A stretch of DNA of 64,000 bases. Origin: Camillea tinctor. Its lineage: Eukaryota; Ascomycota; Sordariomycetes; Xylariales; Xylariaceae. The stretch is taken from NCBI GenBank assembly GCA_022578605.1, contig MU394084.1, positions 62,001 through 126,000 of the forward strand, in the 5' to 3' direction. Position numbers and translations under genes: made by a program. Below are positions 34,601 through 48,290 of this stretch, in pieces; the stretch's first letter is position 1, and every line of letters starts with the position of its first letter. Below the pieces are notes generated by a model. It was given only the letters and a program-made list of their open reading frames with translations. It made no database searches and had not been told where the DNA came from.

Positions 34601-37262
34601 TCTTCTTTTATTTTCCACAACCCCTCCTCTTCCCTCCCCGATGCCTTACACGTGTATACCTACCGGTACGTAGAGGCCTAAGTAAACCATCCACAAGCTA
34701 TGCCGGTGAGGAATGAAGATAGGGGGAAAGTTCCAGCTATCTCCAAAGCCGCGAGATAATGAATGAAAAAGACCTTTCGCCCGAAACGGTCGAGGAAACC
34801 TGGAGATCAGTGCAAATTGCATATTCACTCCCCCTCCCCCTTCCCCCTTCTCCTTAAGCAAAATCCCTTCAAACCCCCACCACGTAGATACATACACATG
34901 CTCACGCGTGTACGCCTCATATACTTGTTCTCCTCCCTCTCGCCTGGCCGGCCAAAAAAAAAACCCCTTTATGCACGTACCCGGAGTTATACGCACATGT
35001 GCCTCGTAACCTGGCCCCATATGAATGAGCGAGCCGAACCCAACCGGCAGGTCTATACCGAATGACAGCTTGTGTCATTTTCCCCTACCCTCCAATCCCC
35101 CTTACACGATATATGGATTCTCCATGTCGTGTTTTAGTGTGTCGTGTCGTGCCTTGTACTAGGATAGTAGACCCCTGGATTCTTTGAGTTATTCCTTTCT
35201 TTTCCTTCTGCTCGCACACATCCCACCCCCCCCCTCGTTCTGCCTTCTACGCCCTTTTGATATAGGTTAGATGTAATACACATACAATATCTATGCCTAG
35301 GTAGGTAGACAATGCCCCTATACGCATTATCCCATATGTCCCCTGACTTGCCTTACCTTCCCCGGGAATAAACCTACATCACAAGTCCATGTAAGTTGCG
35401 TGCTAGATCGTAGGCAAGTAGTTAGCCTGCAAAGTCATCGCCGCCATCTCGCCCCGTTTTATCGCGTCATACCTACACGCATACCTAAGTCGTTGCCCCT
35501 TTCCACCTATCCTGCCGTATTATACTATACCTTATCATCCAACGTACATATACCTACACACACGCCCCCTTTCTACCCTCCCCAGTGTGTCCCCAAACAC
35601 CTATCAATCAAGCATGACAGCTGTCGTGCTCAGTAGATCGTTTACTATTGTTGCCATCATGATTATCTCTCTCAAAAAAAAAAAGGAAAGAAAATAATCG
35701 GTTAGCTTTTCGGTACGGGGGTTATCTCTCCCCTACCCCCACGCCCCGGTAGGAATTACCTGTTACCTATCCTCGTATGTGGTATCAATCACTGTTCCCC
35801 CCTTTTTTCCTAATGACATACACGTAAGATCTAAGAGGTAAAAAAAAAAAAACATAGATGTGCTATTGTTATGTATGTATGTGTGTTTCGCCTTGTTTCC
35901 TTCCTTCCCGTCTTCCCTTTCCGCCCTATCTAACTCTTTACTTTTTTTATATACCTTACCTTAATTACGCACCCTGCTTTGTCTATCTAGCCCTAGACAC
36001 ACGTCTACACACACATAACGCGTAAAAACCCAACCGCAACCCATCTCGTAACCCCATAAAACGCCTCCTATAAGCCCTTACCTCCCACCCCTATGTATCT
36101 GTCTATCAAAGCAACTCCCTGCGAGGAGGCACCTACCCGAGCCGTAGACAACGCAGCCAGTCATACCCATAGGATAATCAAGAGAATCGAGAGATCGAGA
36201 GATCAAAAAAAAAGAAACCTGCATGCTAATGTACAGCAGTGACAGCTGGTGGTGGCGAAAAGAACAGCGAAAAAAAAAAAAACACCAACAACAAATCTTT
36301 GAGACATGTATGTATAAATGTATAGGCTGTGTGTATATGTAGCTAAGCTAGCTACTTGGCCCATGGGCTGCCCTACCCACCCACGTACATGACGAGGCGG
36401 CTCGGGAGGGGAGGGAGGGTTCATGTACGTGTCTGGGTTTAGGTAATTTGCACGTCTGAGGTGACACGGCATAAGGCAGAGCGGGATGGATACAAGTTTC
36501 TTTTTTTCCTATTTGCCTCCCTTTTTCTTTTGAATCTATTTTTCTGCCTTTTCGGGTCCGAGAAGGTGGAAGAATCGATAGATGGATGCAAATGATGGGT
36601 TGCTATCCGAGTTCTCTCCCTCTCCTTTTCGCCTCATTCATCTCGCCAAGGCTCCGGTTTCTGATCGTAATGGAGGACGGGCAGCAGCGGACGGACCATT
36701 GACTGTGCCCCGGAGACCGGTTTCCTAATGTCTGTGTCTTGTCCCTTGTGTGCGTTTGTTCGAGCTTGGGCATCAATTTCACCCCGTCATCGTTTAGTTG
36801 CACGTGCGTACATCATCGAGGCGTCCCCGATCCATGCGTGTCTATGTAGTTAATCCAGATCGTAAGCATCTCGTATAGGAACACCATCATGGAGAGACAA
36901 ACTGGAGAACACTGGTAGGGAGCAGAAAAAAAAAGTGATCGTTTAGCACTAGTAAATTTTGGGATTTGTGTTGAAATGTTCTACAGAACAAGGGGGGAAT
37001 CTTCCAAATCACCACGAGTAAAAAAAAAAAAAAAAACACCAGCAGACAAACGACACAATATTTCCTCCGTAGACCTTTTTGTAGTCTTTTCAATCGCTTC
37101 CAAGTCAAAGTCGTTAGGTGATAAGATGCGTCCCGCATACATGCTCTTTGGTATCTCTCTACATACATACATGAATACATAGCCTCATGGATTCAACAAA
37201 TAAAATGTTCGCCGGGAAAATTAAGGACATAAATCATATATCATGACACGGTCGCCATGCTC
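31660..37262. other. Gene-free region of about 5.6 kb
   Basis: No supported gene. 31.7-33.3 kb is AT-rich with only short frames (for example 32365-32580, 71 codons, no relatives I recognise). From 33.4 kb onward the sequence is full of CT-rich and GA-rich tracts, poly-A/T runs, ACATAC/GTATGT words and CCTAGGTAGG-type motifs (about 35298). The right part is the 3' flank of the minus-strand gene that ends at 37263. Confidence 0.55.
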
Positions 37263-39981
37263 TCACCGCCTGTCATCCGAAATGGTGGTGACAGAATCGT
37301 GGTCTCGGTAAGTGCGGTGGTTGCTGCCACTGGTCTCGTATTCGATCGCCTTGGGACGTCTATCGTCCTCGTCATCCGAGGAAACTCTGTGCCTTCGGTG
37401 GCGATCTTCTCGGTCCCGCCCATGCCCCTTTCGATATTCATCATCCTCCTCTCGGCGGTAACGGGCACGTTCTCGCCGCTCTTCATCTGATCCTCTGCGA
37501 TCTTCGTCCGAATAGCGGTCGTATCGAGTCTCTCGTTCATGCTCTTTTCTGCGAAGCTCTAATGTTCCTCGTAATTAGCTAACTTGTTATCCCGATGGCT
37601 ATTACTTTGTTTGTAATTAAATACTTACCTCTCAATTGGGCGGTCGCAATCGCGTAGGCTTGAATCTCATCTTTGCTTAAGACTCGTAGCACAATGACAA
37701 AGTCGTCACGGACTTCGAAACGCTCTTTACCGATGGATAGGGCCTCGGGATTGACCATCCTTCGGCTGATCTTAGTCCACCGAGCACCGTTCGGGACATC
37801 CTTCTTTGTCTTGTCATCTTTGTGGGGGGCAACACCTTCTCGGACAGGGTTGTTGTCTTCTGGGAATTTAGCACTGGGTGTTTTCAAAATGCCCTTCAGA
37901 GGCTTCTGCTCGCCCTTTTCCCGTGGTGGGGACACAACTCGGACTTGTTTCTCTTCCCTTGCGGGAACAAGTTCCCGTCCGCGTGATTCGTCACTCAGCT
38001 CGAGTTCCCTTCCAGAGCCATTAGATGTGACAGCATCTTTCTCAGACACATCCTTAGACGTAGCCCTATCGCCCACCTTATCCTCTCGTGCTGCTAATTC
38101 CGCTTTTAGGTTCATGAGTCCCTTCGCATCGGTAGGATTAAATGAAGCGGACCGGGGTCGTCTCCGTGGGCCTGAGTCGGACTCGATAGAGACTGGAGAA
38201 ATATCTCTGGGATCGAGAGTCGAGCCATTGAGCTTAGACTCAGCATCGCGTCGATACTGTTCGCGGTCTCGAGACTTCTCTCTCTCCCTACCTCGTTCCC
38301 GGTCACGGGACTTGTCACGCTCGCGATCAAGTCCCACTCGTTCTCTCGAACTGGAGACCGAGGCAGCACGTTCCCTTCGGGGCTCTCGTCGTGGCTCTAC
38401 AACAAGATCTTCTCTAGGGGCAGGCCTCCGTTCAAGGGCATCTTTATCTTGAGGCTTGTATCTGTCAGCAGGGCGTGTGCTAGCGGGCTCCTTCTCCTCG
38501 TCCGAGTTTCGCCGAGCTGCAGGTTTAGTGTCTTCCTTCGGGCCGCCGATACCCATGGCAGCTAATCCTGCGGTGAATCTTTCGCGGGCCCGTTCACTGA
38601 TGCTATTCTTTCGGTTTAGACTCATGCTTTCTCTTCGGTGAGTGCCGTTGGTGGGAGGTCGAACTTCATCATTCGGCTTAGCAGTAGGTAGTGACTCGTC
38701 AGATCGGCGCTTGGGCTCGTGATCCTCGCCATCACGGCGGGGACGAGGGTCATCCTGGTCTCGGTAATTGCTGGCACTAGATGGACGAGCTGGCTGGTCC
38801 AAAGTATCTGTGCGGATGCCAAACCCGCGGATGGCTACGGCATCATCACGGTAGGTGTCATCGCGCTCGCGACGGTGCAACCTTTCGTCATCACGAGCAC
38901 GGTAGAGTTCGTCCGGGTGCGATGCGCGTGCAGGTGACTCCTGGTAAAGTGAGACAGGCCTTGGCCGCGAACTTCTCCGCTCAACAGTAGGACTAGACGG
39001 GGCTTCTAGCAAGGCAGGTCGGCGTCCGGCCTCTACCATGGGTGGAGGGGGAACTGCCGGGGGAGCCGGCATGGTCACGGATGGACGATCATAGACACCG
39101 GCGGCGGCGGCTCGGTTGTATCTATCAATGCCAGTGGCCGGTGGGGGTTTGGCACGGTTGCGGGGCTCATAGCGGGAGGCCGGGTCATTGCTCGTGACAT
39201 TGACGTGAGGTCTGTGGTATGATCGATCAATGCTCTCACGGCGACCCCTTCTGGCCGCCTCCCGTTCATGGGTCAAGTCGTACCGAGCCAAGTCACTAGG
39301 CTTCGTGTACTCATACCCCTCGTCCTCATAGTCCACCGCTGGTGTAGTACCTGCAGGTGGGGGATTTGCGGCATATAGGGAAATGGGCCGTGCGTGACGG
39401 AAAGAATCGGTGCCCGCACGAGCTGGTGCGCGGAGTCTCTCCTCGCCCACCCGTTCCCTCAATCGGTAGAACTCGTCGTTGCTCAGAGTTGCACTCTGGC
39501 TATAACTGTGGCTCTGGCGGTGTTGGCTGCGCGAGCGGACTGAGGAAGCAGGTTGGGTATAATAAGTTTCTTCGCTGGAACGGTAGGCATCGCGGGACGG
39601 GCTAGAGGTCCTACCACTCGATGAGGTGGTGGCAGTGTGAGCAGACGATGCATGGGGTCGCGCATGGTTGGTGGTAACAATAATAGGCTTCACAGGTCCA
39701 GGTCCAGGTTCGGCGGTCGAGGCACGATGGCGGGAAGTGCTGGCACTTCGAGTCAACGGGTCTTTGGTGACGTTGTAAGTGGTGATAGTGGCAGCTGGAG
39801 TGACGGGAGCCTTATGGTCGTGCGGTCGGCGCACGCCGGTAGTATCATAACGACTAGTGGGAATAGCATGGATATCTCCATTGTAAGGCGGGTTATAACC
39901 AATATTCACAGGCATCGAAGCCCGCGCGGGATTGAAGGTGGGGGACCGGCGTCCCGACGGTCGATATCGAGGGTCGGCCAT
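37263..39981 (-). CDS. Large Ser/Arg-rich disordered protein with a conserved C-terminal domain (DUF8035-like)
   Basis: Exons 39981-37629 and 37558-37263 with a 70-bp intron (GTAAGT donor, GCTAAT branch, TTAG acceptor) give about 882 residues. The first ~700 residues are low complexity: Ser/Thr/Pro/Arg-rich, with RS- and RD/RE-type runs (DKSRDRERGREREKSRDREQ) and many YR/SR dipeptides, as in nuclear or RNA-associated scaffold proteins. Near residues 735-785 lies the only conserved segment, GARWTKISRRMVNPEAL, then ERFEVRDDFVIVLRVLSKDEIQ, which I associate from memory with a fungal domain of unknown function (Pfam DUF8035). After the intron the tail is charged (RRKEHERETRYDRYSDEDRRG) and ends ISDDRR. 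The start at 39981 is a clean MADPRYRPSGRRSP in good context. No catalytic motif is visible. Confidence 0.85.
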
Positions 39982-41164
39982 AGTGACGGAAATGGGGAAG
40001 CGAGTTTAGAGAGAGAGAGTGTGTGTAGTAGTGTCGCTGGTCAACCGGAGGGCCACGACTGGAAATATAAGAGAGTTGGAGCTAGAGGAGGGGGGGGGAA
40101 GAAGAAGAAGAAGAATAGTTGAATAGGCTGCAACAATGACAGACCAAGCGAAGTGGGACAGAAAACGTGGAATGAAGGGGAGTCCGTCGGGTTTAGCTTG
40201 AGAATTCCAACCCAAGTCCTAGTGTCGTGGAGGATGGTCTCGGATTGGGGGCGAAAATGACCAGAAGTCTTTTTTTTCTTCTCCTTTTCTTTCTTTCTTA
40301 TCCCACACACCTATCGAGTCATCCAGATAGGCAGATAGGTCAGGCCAGGTCTCCTGCTACAGATCATGAGTCTTAGCTAAGACACTTTCAGAGTACTAAC
40401 AGAGTAGCGAGACAGGTCGGATAGTGCCGCCAGGATACAGATGAGATATAGATGGAGGGGGGGAGGGGGAGGGGTGTTATTCAAATGACGATGATGTCTG
40501 TAACAGCAAAAGGGTAAAAGGATGATAGATAGAGATTAGAAGATAAAAAAGACAATCGAATAAAATAAAATGCAAATTTCAAAAACTAAAAATAAATTTT
40601 TGAAAAAAAAAAAAGAAAATAATAAAAATGGAGGTAAAAAAAAAAACCTGCAAAAAAAGAAAAAAAAAGAAAAACTAAGAGACAAATCTAAGTCCCGCAT
40701 ACATACCTCTACAAAAAAATACCCCGCCAGAATAGAAGACAAAAGTAGAGGGCAGAAGACCAATCAGGAAATGAGTGGTCAGGGTCCTCTAGGTGGTAAA
40801 AAAGAGACAATGGAGGGGTGGATGGATATGCGTGTGATGCGCGAGAGCGTCGGGTTGGGCTGCAGACGGGAACCAGCGGTGAATTGGGCCACTTAGACTA
40901 ACTAGCTTGAGCCACGAGGGCGAACCGGATCGAGGTCGGGGCGAAGAAAAAGAGAGAAAGGGAAGGGGGTGTAGAGGATGAGAAAAGGGGGGGTGTGTGT
41001 GGGAGTGTATTTTTTTTTAAAGATGAGAATGAAGAAAAGGCAAAATGAAGGGGGAAAAAAGGGGAATGGGGGGGAAAATAAGTAGTAAATAAGAGGGTTG
41101 TTATATATGTATATTCTTGGCTGTTGTACTTTTTTTTTTTTGGTGCCGTTTGTACCGGACTCTT

Positions 41165-41186
41165 GTCTCTCTCTCTCTCTCTCTCT
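41165..41186. repeat. (TC)n microsatellite
   Basis: About eleven TC units in a non-coding pyrimidine-rich tract upstream of the 40-kb gene. Confidence 0.9.
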
Positions 41187-42464
41187 TGTGTCTTGTCTTC
41201 TTCTCAGCTCAGCCCAGTCCAGCTTCGGGACCAGGTCCAGAAAGGTTGGTTGATCACAAATGAGAGTCGGCGAACCGCCAGACAATGGTTGACTTTGTTG
41301 GCGGCGTCGGGTAGGCCTGACAGGAAATCTTGTCAAACCAGAGGACCCCTCTAGAAAACTGTATGTCTATAGACATGCAGCTAAAGAATGGGTCCTTGCT
41401 TGGCCAATACAGCGTCTTCTTTTTTAAGGCCAGGCGCCCGTCGCTGTGTTCAGAAGCAGTTCGTGAACTCGGACCAAGTAAAGTAAGAAAAAAAAAAAAG
41501 GGCTTCGGTTACTTGCGTTTTTTTTTGTTTTTCCCTTTGACTGTCTTCTTCTGTCTTAGGATAATGAGAGGGTGAGGGGAATCTTAGATGTTGAGGCTCT
41601 ATAACAACAACAATTTGATGATCTTTTATATATATCTTTTTTTTTCTCGGTGGCTTTAGTTTGTTTCGTTTCGTTTCGTTTCTTCTTTTCTTTACAAAAC
41701 TCGACGAGATGGGTTTTGGTAAGAAAGGTAGCAGCAAGTAGCAGCAAGGTTTAAAAAATGTACGTAGTAAAGTAGGTAGGTAATAGTGCTAGTAAATGGT
41801 GCAAAAATTGATCGTCAACAGGTTTCTAGCGGGTGGATCTTCAATCATGCAGCTAAGCTACACCACCCATTACTGCAGTAGAGTGGGGGGGAAATCAATG
41901 AGAATTGACAAGGAACAATAGTTAAAAAAGAGTCTGAATGGAAAAATGAATACCCTATTGTGAAAAGAGAAATGAAATAAAATAAAATAACATAAAAATT
42001 GATCAAATGATAAATTTAATGGCAAAAATAAAATAAATAATCGGCGCAACTAATGGTTTGCACACGAAGCGATAGAGATTTCAATCAAACAATGTTGAGA
42101 GTTGAGGGTTACACAGCCTCGCATTAGTTTTATGATAGTTGGAAGGATTGGGAGGAGGGAAGGAAAGGGAAGGATGACAATGATAATTGATAATAATGAT
42201 GATTACGATGATGATGTTGTTGTGGTGGTGATTGATGGAGGGGCAGAGCAGGGGGGGCTTGGGAGGGGAAGGGGAAGAAGGAAAAAAAAAGATAACAATA
42301 AACAACCAGAAACAATAATAAATAATAATTTCCTATGGAAGGTTGAGTTACTGATGACGTCCTGTCGCAAGAAAAGTAGAAATGTATTGTGTCAATGGCA
42401 GAAACAACTAGGATGATGTTGGTAGAGGTAGTGATGGTGGTGGTGGTATGTAGAGGTGGTGGAA

Positions 42465-42482
42465 GTGTGTGTGTGTGTGTGC
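42465..42482. repeat. (GT)n microsatellite
   Basis: About nine GT units, preceded by a GGT/GGTAG-rich stretch (42419-42464). Non-coding. Confidence 0.9.
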
Positions 42483-43272
42483 ACACATAGACATGTGTGT
42501 ACTGTACTACTGATTGATGTCTTGTCTTGGTATGCGTCAAGAACAGGTCCGGAGACTCGGGTTTGACCTGACCCTGTCTTAGCTAACCCTTTTTTCCCTT
42601 CCTTCCTTCTTTCTTTCCTTTCCTTTTTCTCTTCTTCGATGCTATGTACTTAGGTATAGTACTAATAGATGTAGTACATAGTATGTAATGGTCAACAGAA
42701 CGCCGATGGAAGGAAGGTCTCCCCCTCCTCCAAAAGAAAAAAAGAAAAAAAAAGAAGACAGGGATTATAACCCAACCTGGTTTAGCACATGGTCAGCTCT
42801 ATTAACAACTCTTTTCCCCATTTGGAAGCTCACCTACCCAGAAAGTAGTCACTCTAGTCTAGATTGACCTGAATCAACTGATCAGCGACAGAGGATGGAA
42901 ATGCCGGTGCAACGACACAACCGATCAGGAATGCCATCGTCCGGTCTTCCTTAGCTTGGCTGCTTACCTTTTTTGTCTTTCTCTTTTTTCCTTGTTTTCT
43001 TTTTGTTTCTTATATATATATCATGTTACTATATTTCTAATCACTATGCCGCAGAGAAAGAGAAAGCAAGGGTCTTTTCTCAGACTAGAATTAAAGATAT
43101 AGGTTTAAACATATTATTGTTATTACTGTTATTACTAACAATTCGTGATGCCATCGTACATACACCTAGGTATAGTTTAAGCAGATTGCGTACTGTATCT
43201 CTATGCACGTAGTCTATTATAAGGTGACAATAAATGGTCTAATAATCCGTTTACTTTGTATGTAGGTAAGTT

Positions 43273-43331
43273 CTATGTATGTATGTATGCATTGATGTAC
43301 CTCATGTAGGTATATATGTATGTATGTACAC
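43273..43331. repeat. ATGT/GTAT tetranucleotide-rich tract
   Basis: Imperfect ATGT repeats interrupted by CATTGATGTACCTCATGTAGG. Related GTATGTAT tracts recur near 35870 and 56490-56545. Confidence 0.7.
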
Positions 43332-43444
43332 TAGGTGTAAGTTGGAACGGGAATAAAAAAGAATAGAGGGGCTATCAATGTTCCATGTTGCTAATATTGG
43401 AAACTAGCCCTACATGTAAGACGGGACTGGAGTAAGAAAAAGAA

Positions 43445-43466
43445 AGGTCAGGTCAGGTCAGGTCAA
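43445..43466. repeat. AGGTC pentanucleotide repeat, four copies
   Basis: Four perfect tandem copies of AGGTC followed by AAGTAAAGTA. Isolated in non-coding sequence, so not evidence of a regulatory site on its own. Confidence 0.85.
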
Positions 43467-46400
43467 GTAAAGTACGTAAATCAAAGAGTCTAATAGGCTG
43501 TTCATGGGCGGAATTCGATTATATGCTTATGGTAAAGTTCCGCAACTCGTCGCAATCATCATCAATGCTTTTCCTTTTCCTTTCTCTAATACGGTAACCC
43601 CTCGCTCCTTGTCCATCATCCAGATGGATACTTACTCAATGCACTACGATTGCTCATTGTTCATTGCTCAGTCTAGCGCCCTTCTTACGGGATTTCTCAC
43701 AGGATAATCTTACGAGTTTGAGTTTTTTTTTTTTTGGGTTTTTTTTAATGCGCCAGCTTTGTTTCTCAGATCGTCAGAGCTGTGATGGCGGTTGTGAGAA
43801 CTATGGGAGTTGTTGGTGTTGTTGTATAAGTCATGGGTTTCTGTTGGTTTCAGTTTTCGCATACACTCAGCTACCCTAAACCATAACCTATAACCCTACT
43901 CTCGACTACTGGTTGAGAACCTGGGGTGTGATCGTGGCTGGACTCGGCGAATAGCTTACTTTGACTTGGCTCTTCTCAATCCCACTGGCTCTATGCACGT
44001 GAAGCGCAGGATCTCATCTCGTCCGCAGCAAAACGTGCTGGCGATAAACAACAGGCGCTCACATCTCCCTTTTCACCTCCCGTCTCCATTTCGGGCTTTC
44101 TTTTCTTTTTCTTGCTCCTTTGTCATGGCAAAGCGGTTACCGATGTTGTTGGTACCAGAAAACCAAGTGGTGGTGTTTGTTTCGGGCTTCGACGCCATAT
44201 CTTATTGGTACCTAACGCCCCTCTTATTAGCTTGCGCCGAGACTCCTCTTGGTTCTGCCCTGTAAGTGGTCCGGCCCGCTCCTCTGGGATCCAGCTTCTC
44301 GTGTCCTCGGTACCTACGAGGTACCACGAGGCAATATCACACTCGCCCTCCTAAACCTCCCATATGAGGGTATCCCTTGGCTGAATATTCTACCTATAGT
44401 GCCACCCTACCACCAGATACAGCATGCGATAGCATCGCATGAACCGACGTCTGACACAACCGTCGCCTTAGGAACAAGTTGCCCAAGTGGCGAAGCGTCT
44501 AAGACCTCACTGCTTGACCTTATTGGGTTTTCTTAGATGGACAAGGGATGCTTCACCACAGATGAGACCAGGGGAGGTTGTACCCAGGGGTAACCATTTT
44601 TGCTCACCTCCGCCGACCCCATCTGTACGGAGTATACGTATCTTGTCAACTGTTAGATTGATTCCTTCTAGTGCATCGCCGCTTGCGCTTTGATCTCTCC
44701 TGGGTACCAATGCGAAAATCTTCTCTATGTAGTCAACTCAGGGAGGCAAAATTGTTGTCCTTAGTCTCGGAAGAAGCCAAGATCCGGGTCGTAGAGAGCC
44801 ATGAGCCCAACTTAACCGGGCTCTCCTGGCTAAGAAGAAACCAGCGGCAAGGCTGAACAAAGGCGACTGATCATCATTGCGAGATCGTGCGCATCGTTAG
44901 CCTACTCTGTTCGGTGGAAAGGGGGGAGAGCAACTCTCCCCAAGGTGACGATTTTCCCTCAACTCCAACCTTTGATGGTCTGGGCGTGATTAGGCTGGGG
45001 AAACGTCATGTCAGTAGAATCTTCTATTAACTTGTGTCCTGCCGCCATTCGATTGTCGACGTGGTCCGTCCGCATAAGGGCAGATCTCGTCAAGCTGGGG
45101 CGAGGGGATCCATTATTATGTCGCTGGGGCGATTTCGATAACCGAGGAGAAGGATGCCACGGACCAAACGTTAGCTATTTCCCACTTTCCCTCTCCAAGT
45201 TGGTTTTTTGCCCTTTTCTAGAAGTTTTCTAAAAGCGCCTAGGCCTCTTTCTTTCCCTATCTCTGTATACTTTTGTAGTGTGTGCATATGTACGCTCGTA
45301 TACCTAAAAATCACCGGTAGACCGAGTCGGCCCTGAGTATAATGCCAACAATACTGTTGCTACTACATTCAGACAAGATCTTTTGAGCACCTTAGTCATG
45401 CGTCACGATTTCGGCTTGGATGGAAGATTGAAAGCTCCGAATTGGTGACACGTACACGTTTTTCACCATGCCGATGCCGTCCCCTGGACTTACATAGTAA
45501 CTATCATCGTGACCATCGTCATAGCCAGACTGCTAATGCAATCCGTCATATAGGGGCCATGACGCATGTAGTTGATGGTCATAGGCTCTGTTCAGAGTGG
45601 ATGACACTGCGTGAGACCTTTTGATAGGCAGCAGATACCGAAGACAGAGTCTAGAACGAACCCCAAAGATTCGGACTCCCCTTTCCTATCAGGTGACTGG
45701 TTTGGTATGCTCTGTCGATCCGGGACCACCGCCTCGTTGTGGTATAGTGTCGTCATGAGCGGATCTTGCTCACATCATTGCTAAGCACCCATTGTCGAAT
45801 GCGAGAGCACCCGTGGAGTTTAGACGTGCTCCACGCGTAGATCAACGCCCGATTTCCCAGTGCCAGACTCCATCGTCAACCCCCAAAGACGCCTGAGCTA
45901 TCTCTCTAGAGGATTAGCTCTACTAACAAGGTAAGAACGTTGGCACATCTCGGTTTGCTGGAAACTCACTGGACCGGAGAAAAAAATCTCACCAGACCTT
46001 CTCGTCGCTGTCTAGCCTTATCTACTATCAAGGTTTCTGACGACATAGCTTTTTCGAGTCCTGGGCCCCCTTCCCCGTAAAGTTAAGCCACGCAGGCGGG
46101 CCGTCTCATTTTGTACATAGTCTCACATAACCACTTATGCCAACCCGTACAGTTGCGCTCAGACTAAAAATCGTGAAATCAAGTCAAGCCTCACTACTTC
46201 AAGCCGGTTTATGTTTATTCAGTGGCTCGCAGATACTACTCGGTCAGGAAATATGCAGGGACTTGCGGTTGGGCAGTTGTCGTAGCGTGAACTGGTTAGC
46301 TGCCCAACGAGCAAGTGAGACACAAGAAGTCCATATGTGCGCATGTGCCTCCTGAACATGATTCGTGTCTACACGGGACACAAACAAACAAGTGTGTCAA

Positions 46401-47940
46401 CTACCGAGGGATCTAGTTGAGCAGAGCCTTATGCAGTGTTTAGCTAACGAACCAACCGAGTACCAGTATAACCTAACGGACCATGGACGTGCCATAACTA
46501 CAGCTCCGAAGTCAGGACGAAGACAAATAGGAATACTATTTGCTCTCGTTTGGGGAACTATACGAGTAGCAATACCTTATCACTCTATTTCAACGTGGAC
46601 ATCGGATATTTGTACGAGGCACGGAGGCAAGATAGAGGGCTATAGCTAGAAGATATAAATCGACCCTGACGTGGGCATAGCCGCGATACCCTCAGCTCTT
46701 TGCCCACGATGACATATCGAGGTCCAACAGCCAATCCCCTTTTGGACTCCCACCGAGCCTTATTATTGTAGTGTACTTACTTACCTGGACCGAGCTCTTT
46801 ACCTACAGATGGGGCGTAAGGCACCCCAGGAAGCCCGTCATTATTCGCCCCACGGTGATCATGTCGTCAAGCCCGTTCCCCTGGGTTTGCCCCGACTATG
46901 TCATAAACAGTAGAACTGTTTAAACACTCGTAAATCGTGGCAATCTTGGAATCAACTAAACTAGCTTATCAGAATAATCTTTGCCGCGGTTTCCTCTTGC
47001 TATTATTATTATTACTATTGTTGTTTCTATCCTGTACAGTAAGCTACGCAGAATGCATATGCATTATTCATGTTCATATCGTCGGCTTCACGCCGTTGGC
47101 CTTGATGGCGTCATTCGTCCCAGGGGCACGCCAAGACACAACCAACCACACTTGGGGCTTGATAGGTACTGAGATCACACAACGATAACCTAGCAGCTAG
47201 ATAGCTGAGCAGGTATGCACCGATGGGAACCTAGGGGTAGAATCTTGATTAGCCGGGAGGTCTATCCTAGCTCGCCCGAGTGTGCTGTGAAGCATTTGGT
47301 CAGCATTATTCATGTATCGGAAGATCTGTACCCAACGGCCTTTGTATGTAGTCTATTGGTTTAATAGGATTTGTTACCGATTTGTGGGTCCTTGTTGATA
47401 CCTTGATATATATCGAGTTCTATAGGCGTCCATGGATTGTAATAAAGTGCTGAACATCGTGGTGAGTTGTCGTCTTCCAGACCTAGCGTAATGACTTATT
47501 AATTAATTTTTTATAACTTCAGTTATTCTCAACATCAAATATTGTGATATTATAAGCCTTAAGATTACGAGTTTTGTCGGCGTGTAACGGTATTATATAA
47601 GTCTAACCTACTAAGTGTCTGTCGATCTTTTCATAGAGTCCGCCATTTAATCAAGTATCACTCATGTATATATCTTTGGATTTATCGTTTAATAGCACCA
47701 GTAATCAGCTCTGCTGGGCCTCACCGGTGAATTTGACATTGCTAATGAACGGGTGTATGGGGATACCACAAGATAAGGAGTCAAGAGAGGAGATGGTTAC
47801 CATGGCAGAACAGCTCAACAGCAGTCATAATAATTCCTACCCAATAGGGTATCATGGACCCTTATACTCGTTGCCTCATTGGCCCAAAGTCTCGGCTGTC
47901 ATCTGGCAAAGCCCTCCATCACAGTCACCATCAAGGCTAC

Positions 47941-48290
47941 CTAATATGGCTATTGCCAACGTGAAAGATCTGGTGAGCAAATGGGATGCCCAAGCCTCCT
48001 CTCCTACCCCGCGCGCCGCCCACCGCCTTTCCGCAAAGACCCGGCAACTCTCACACGGTAACATGCATTGCTGCAAGTCGCCAGCATCACGGTGCGTTCC
48101 TCTCGCCCCCGAAAGCGGGGATAGATATGTGACTTCGAGTGCTTTTTGGCTGTGCCGGGGGCTCGGGCTTGACGGTGAAGGGGAGCCTGACGTTAAGAGC
48201 AACTCCCGTTGGGCCGCGCCACGAAGCTGCAAGAAGAGGATGCCGAGTTTTGGTTCGGTCTCCCGCTCCTCTGGCCACCCCCAAAGAAAA
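47941..48290 (+). pseudogene. Possible coding relic in a GC-richer island
   Basis: Within AT-rich surroundings, a block of about 350 bp has coding-like composition. It opens with ATGGCTATTGCCAACGTGAA, read as MAIANVKDLVSKWDAQASSP, which looks like the start of a real protein. About 260 bp on, a different frame reads KLQEEDAEFWFGLPLLW. Between them no single frame is convincing. This could be the remains of a gene or a fragment copied from elsewhere. I do not recognise the family, and chance remains possible. Confidence 0.3.

Noticed and set aside
43445..43466. AGGTC repeat as a nuclear-receptor-type or CRISPR-like element
   Set aside because: A four-unit pentanucleotide repeat without spacers; simple microsatellite expansion explains it, and CRISPR arrays are not expected in a fungal nucleus.
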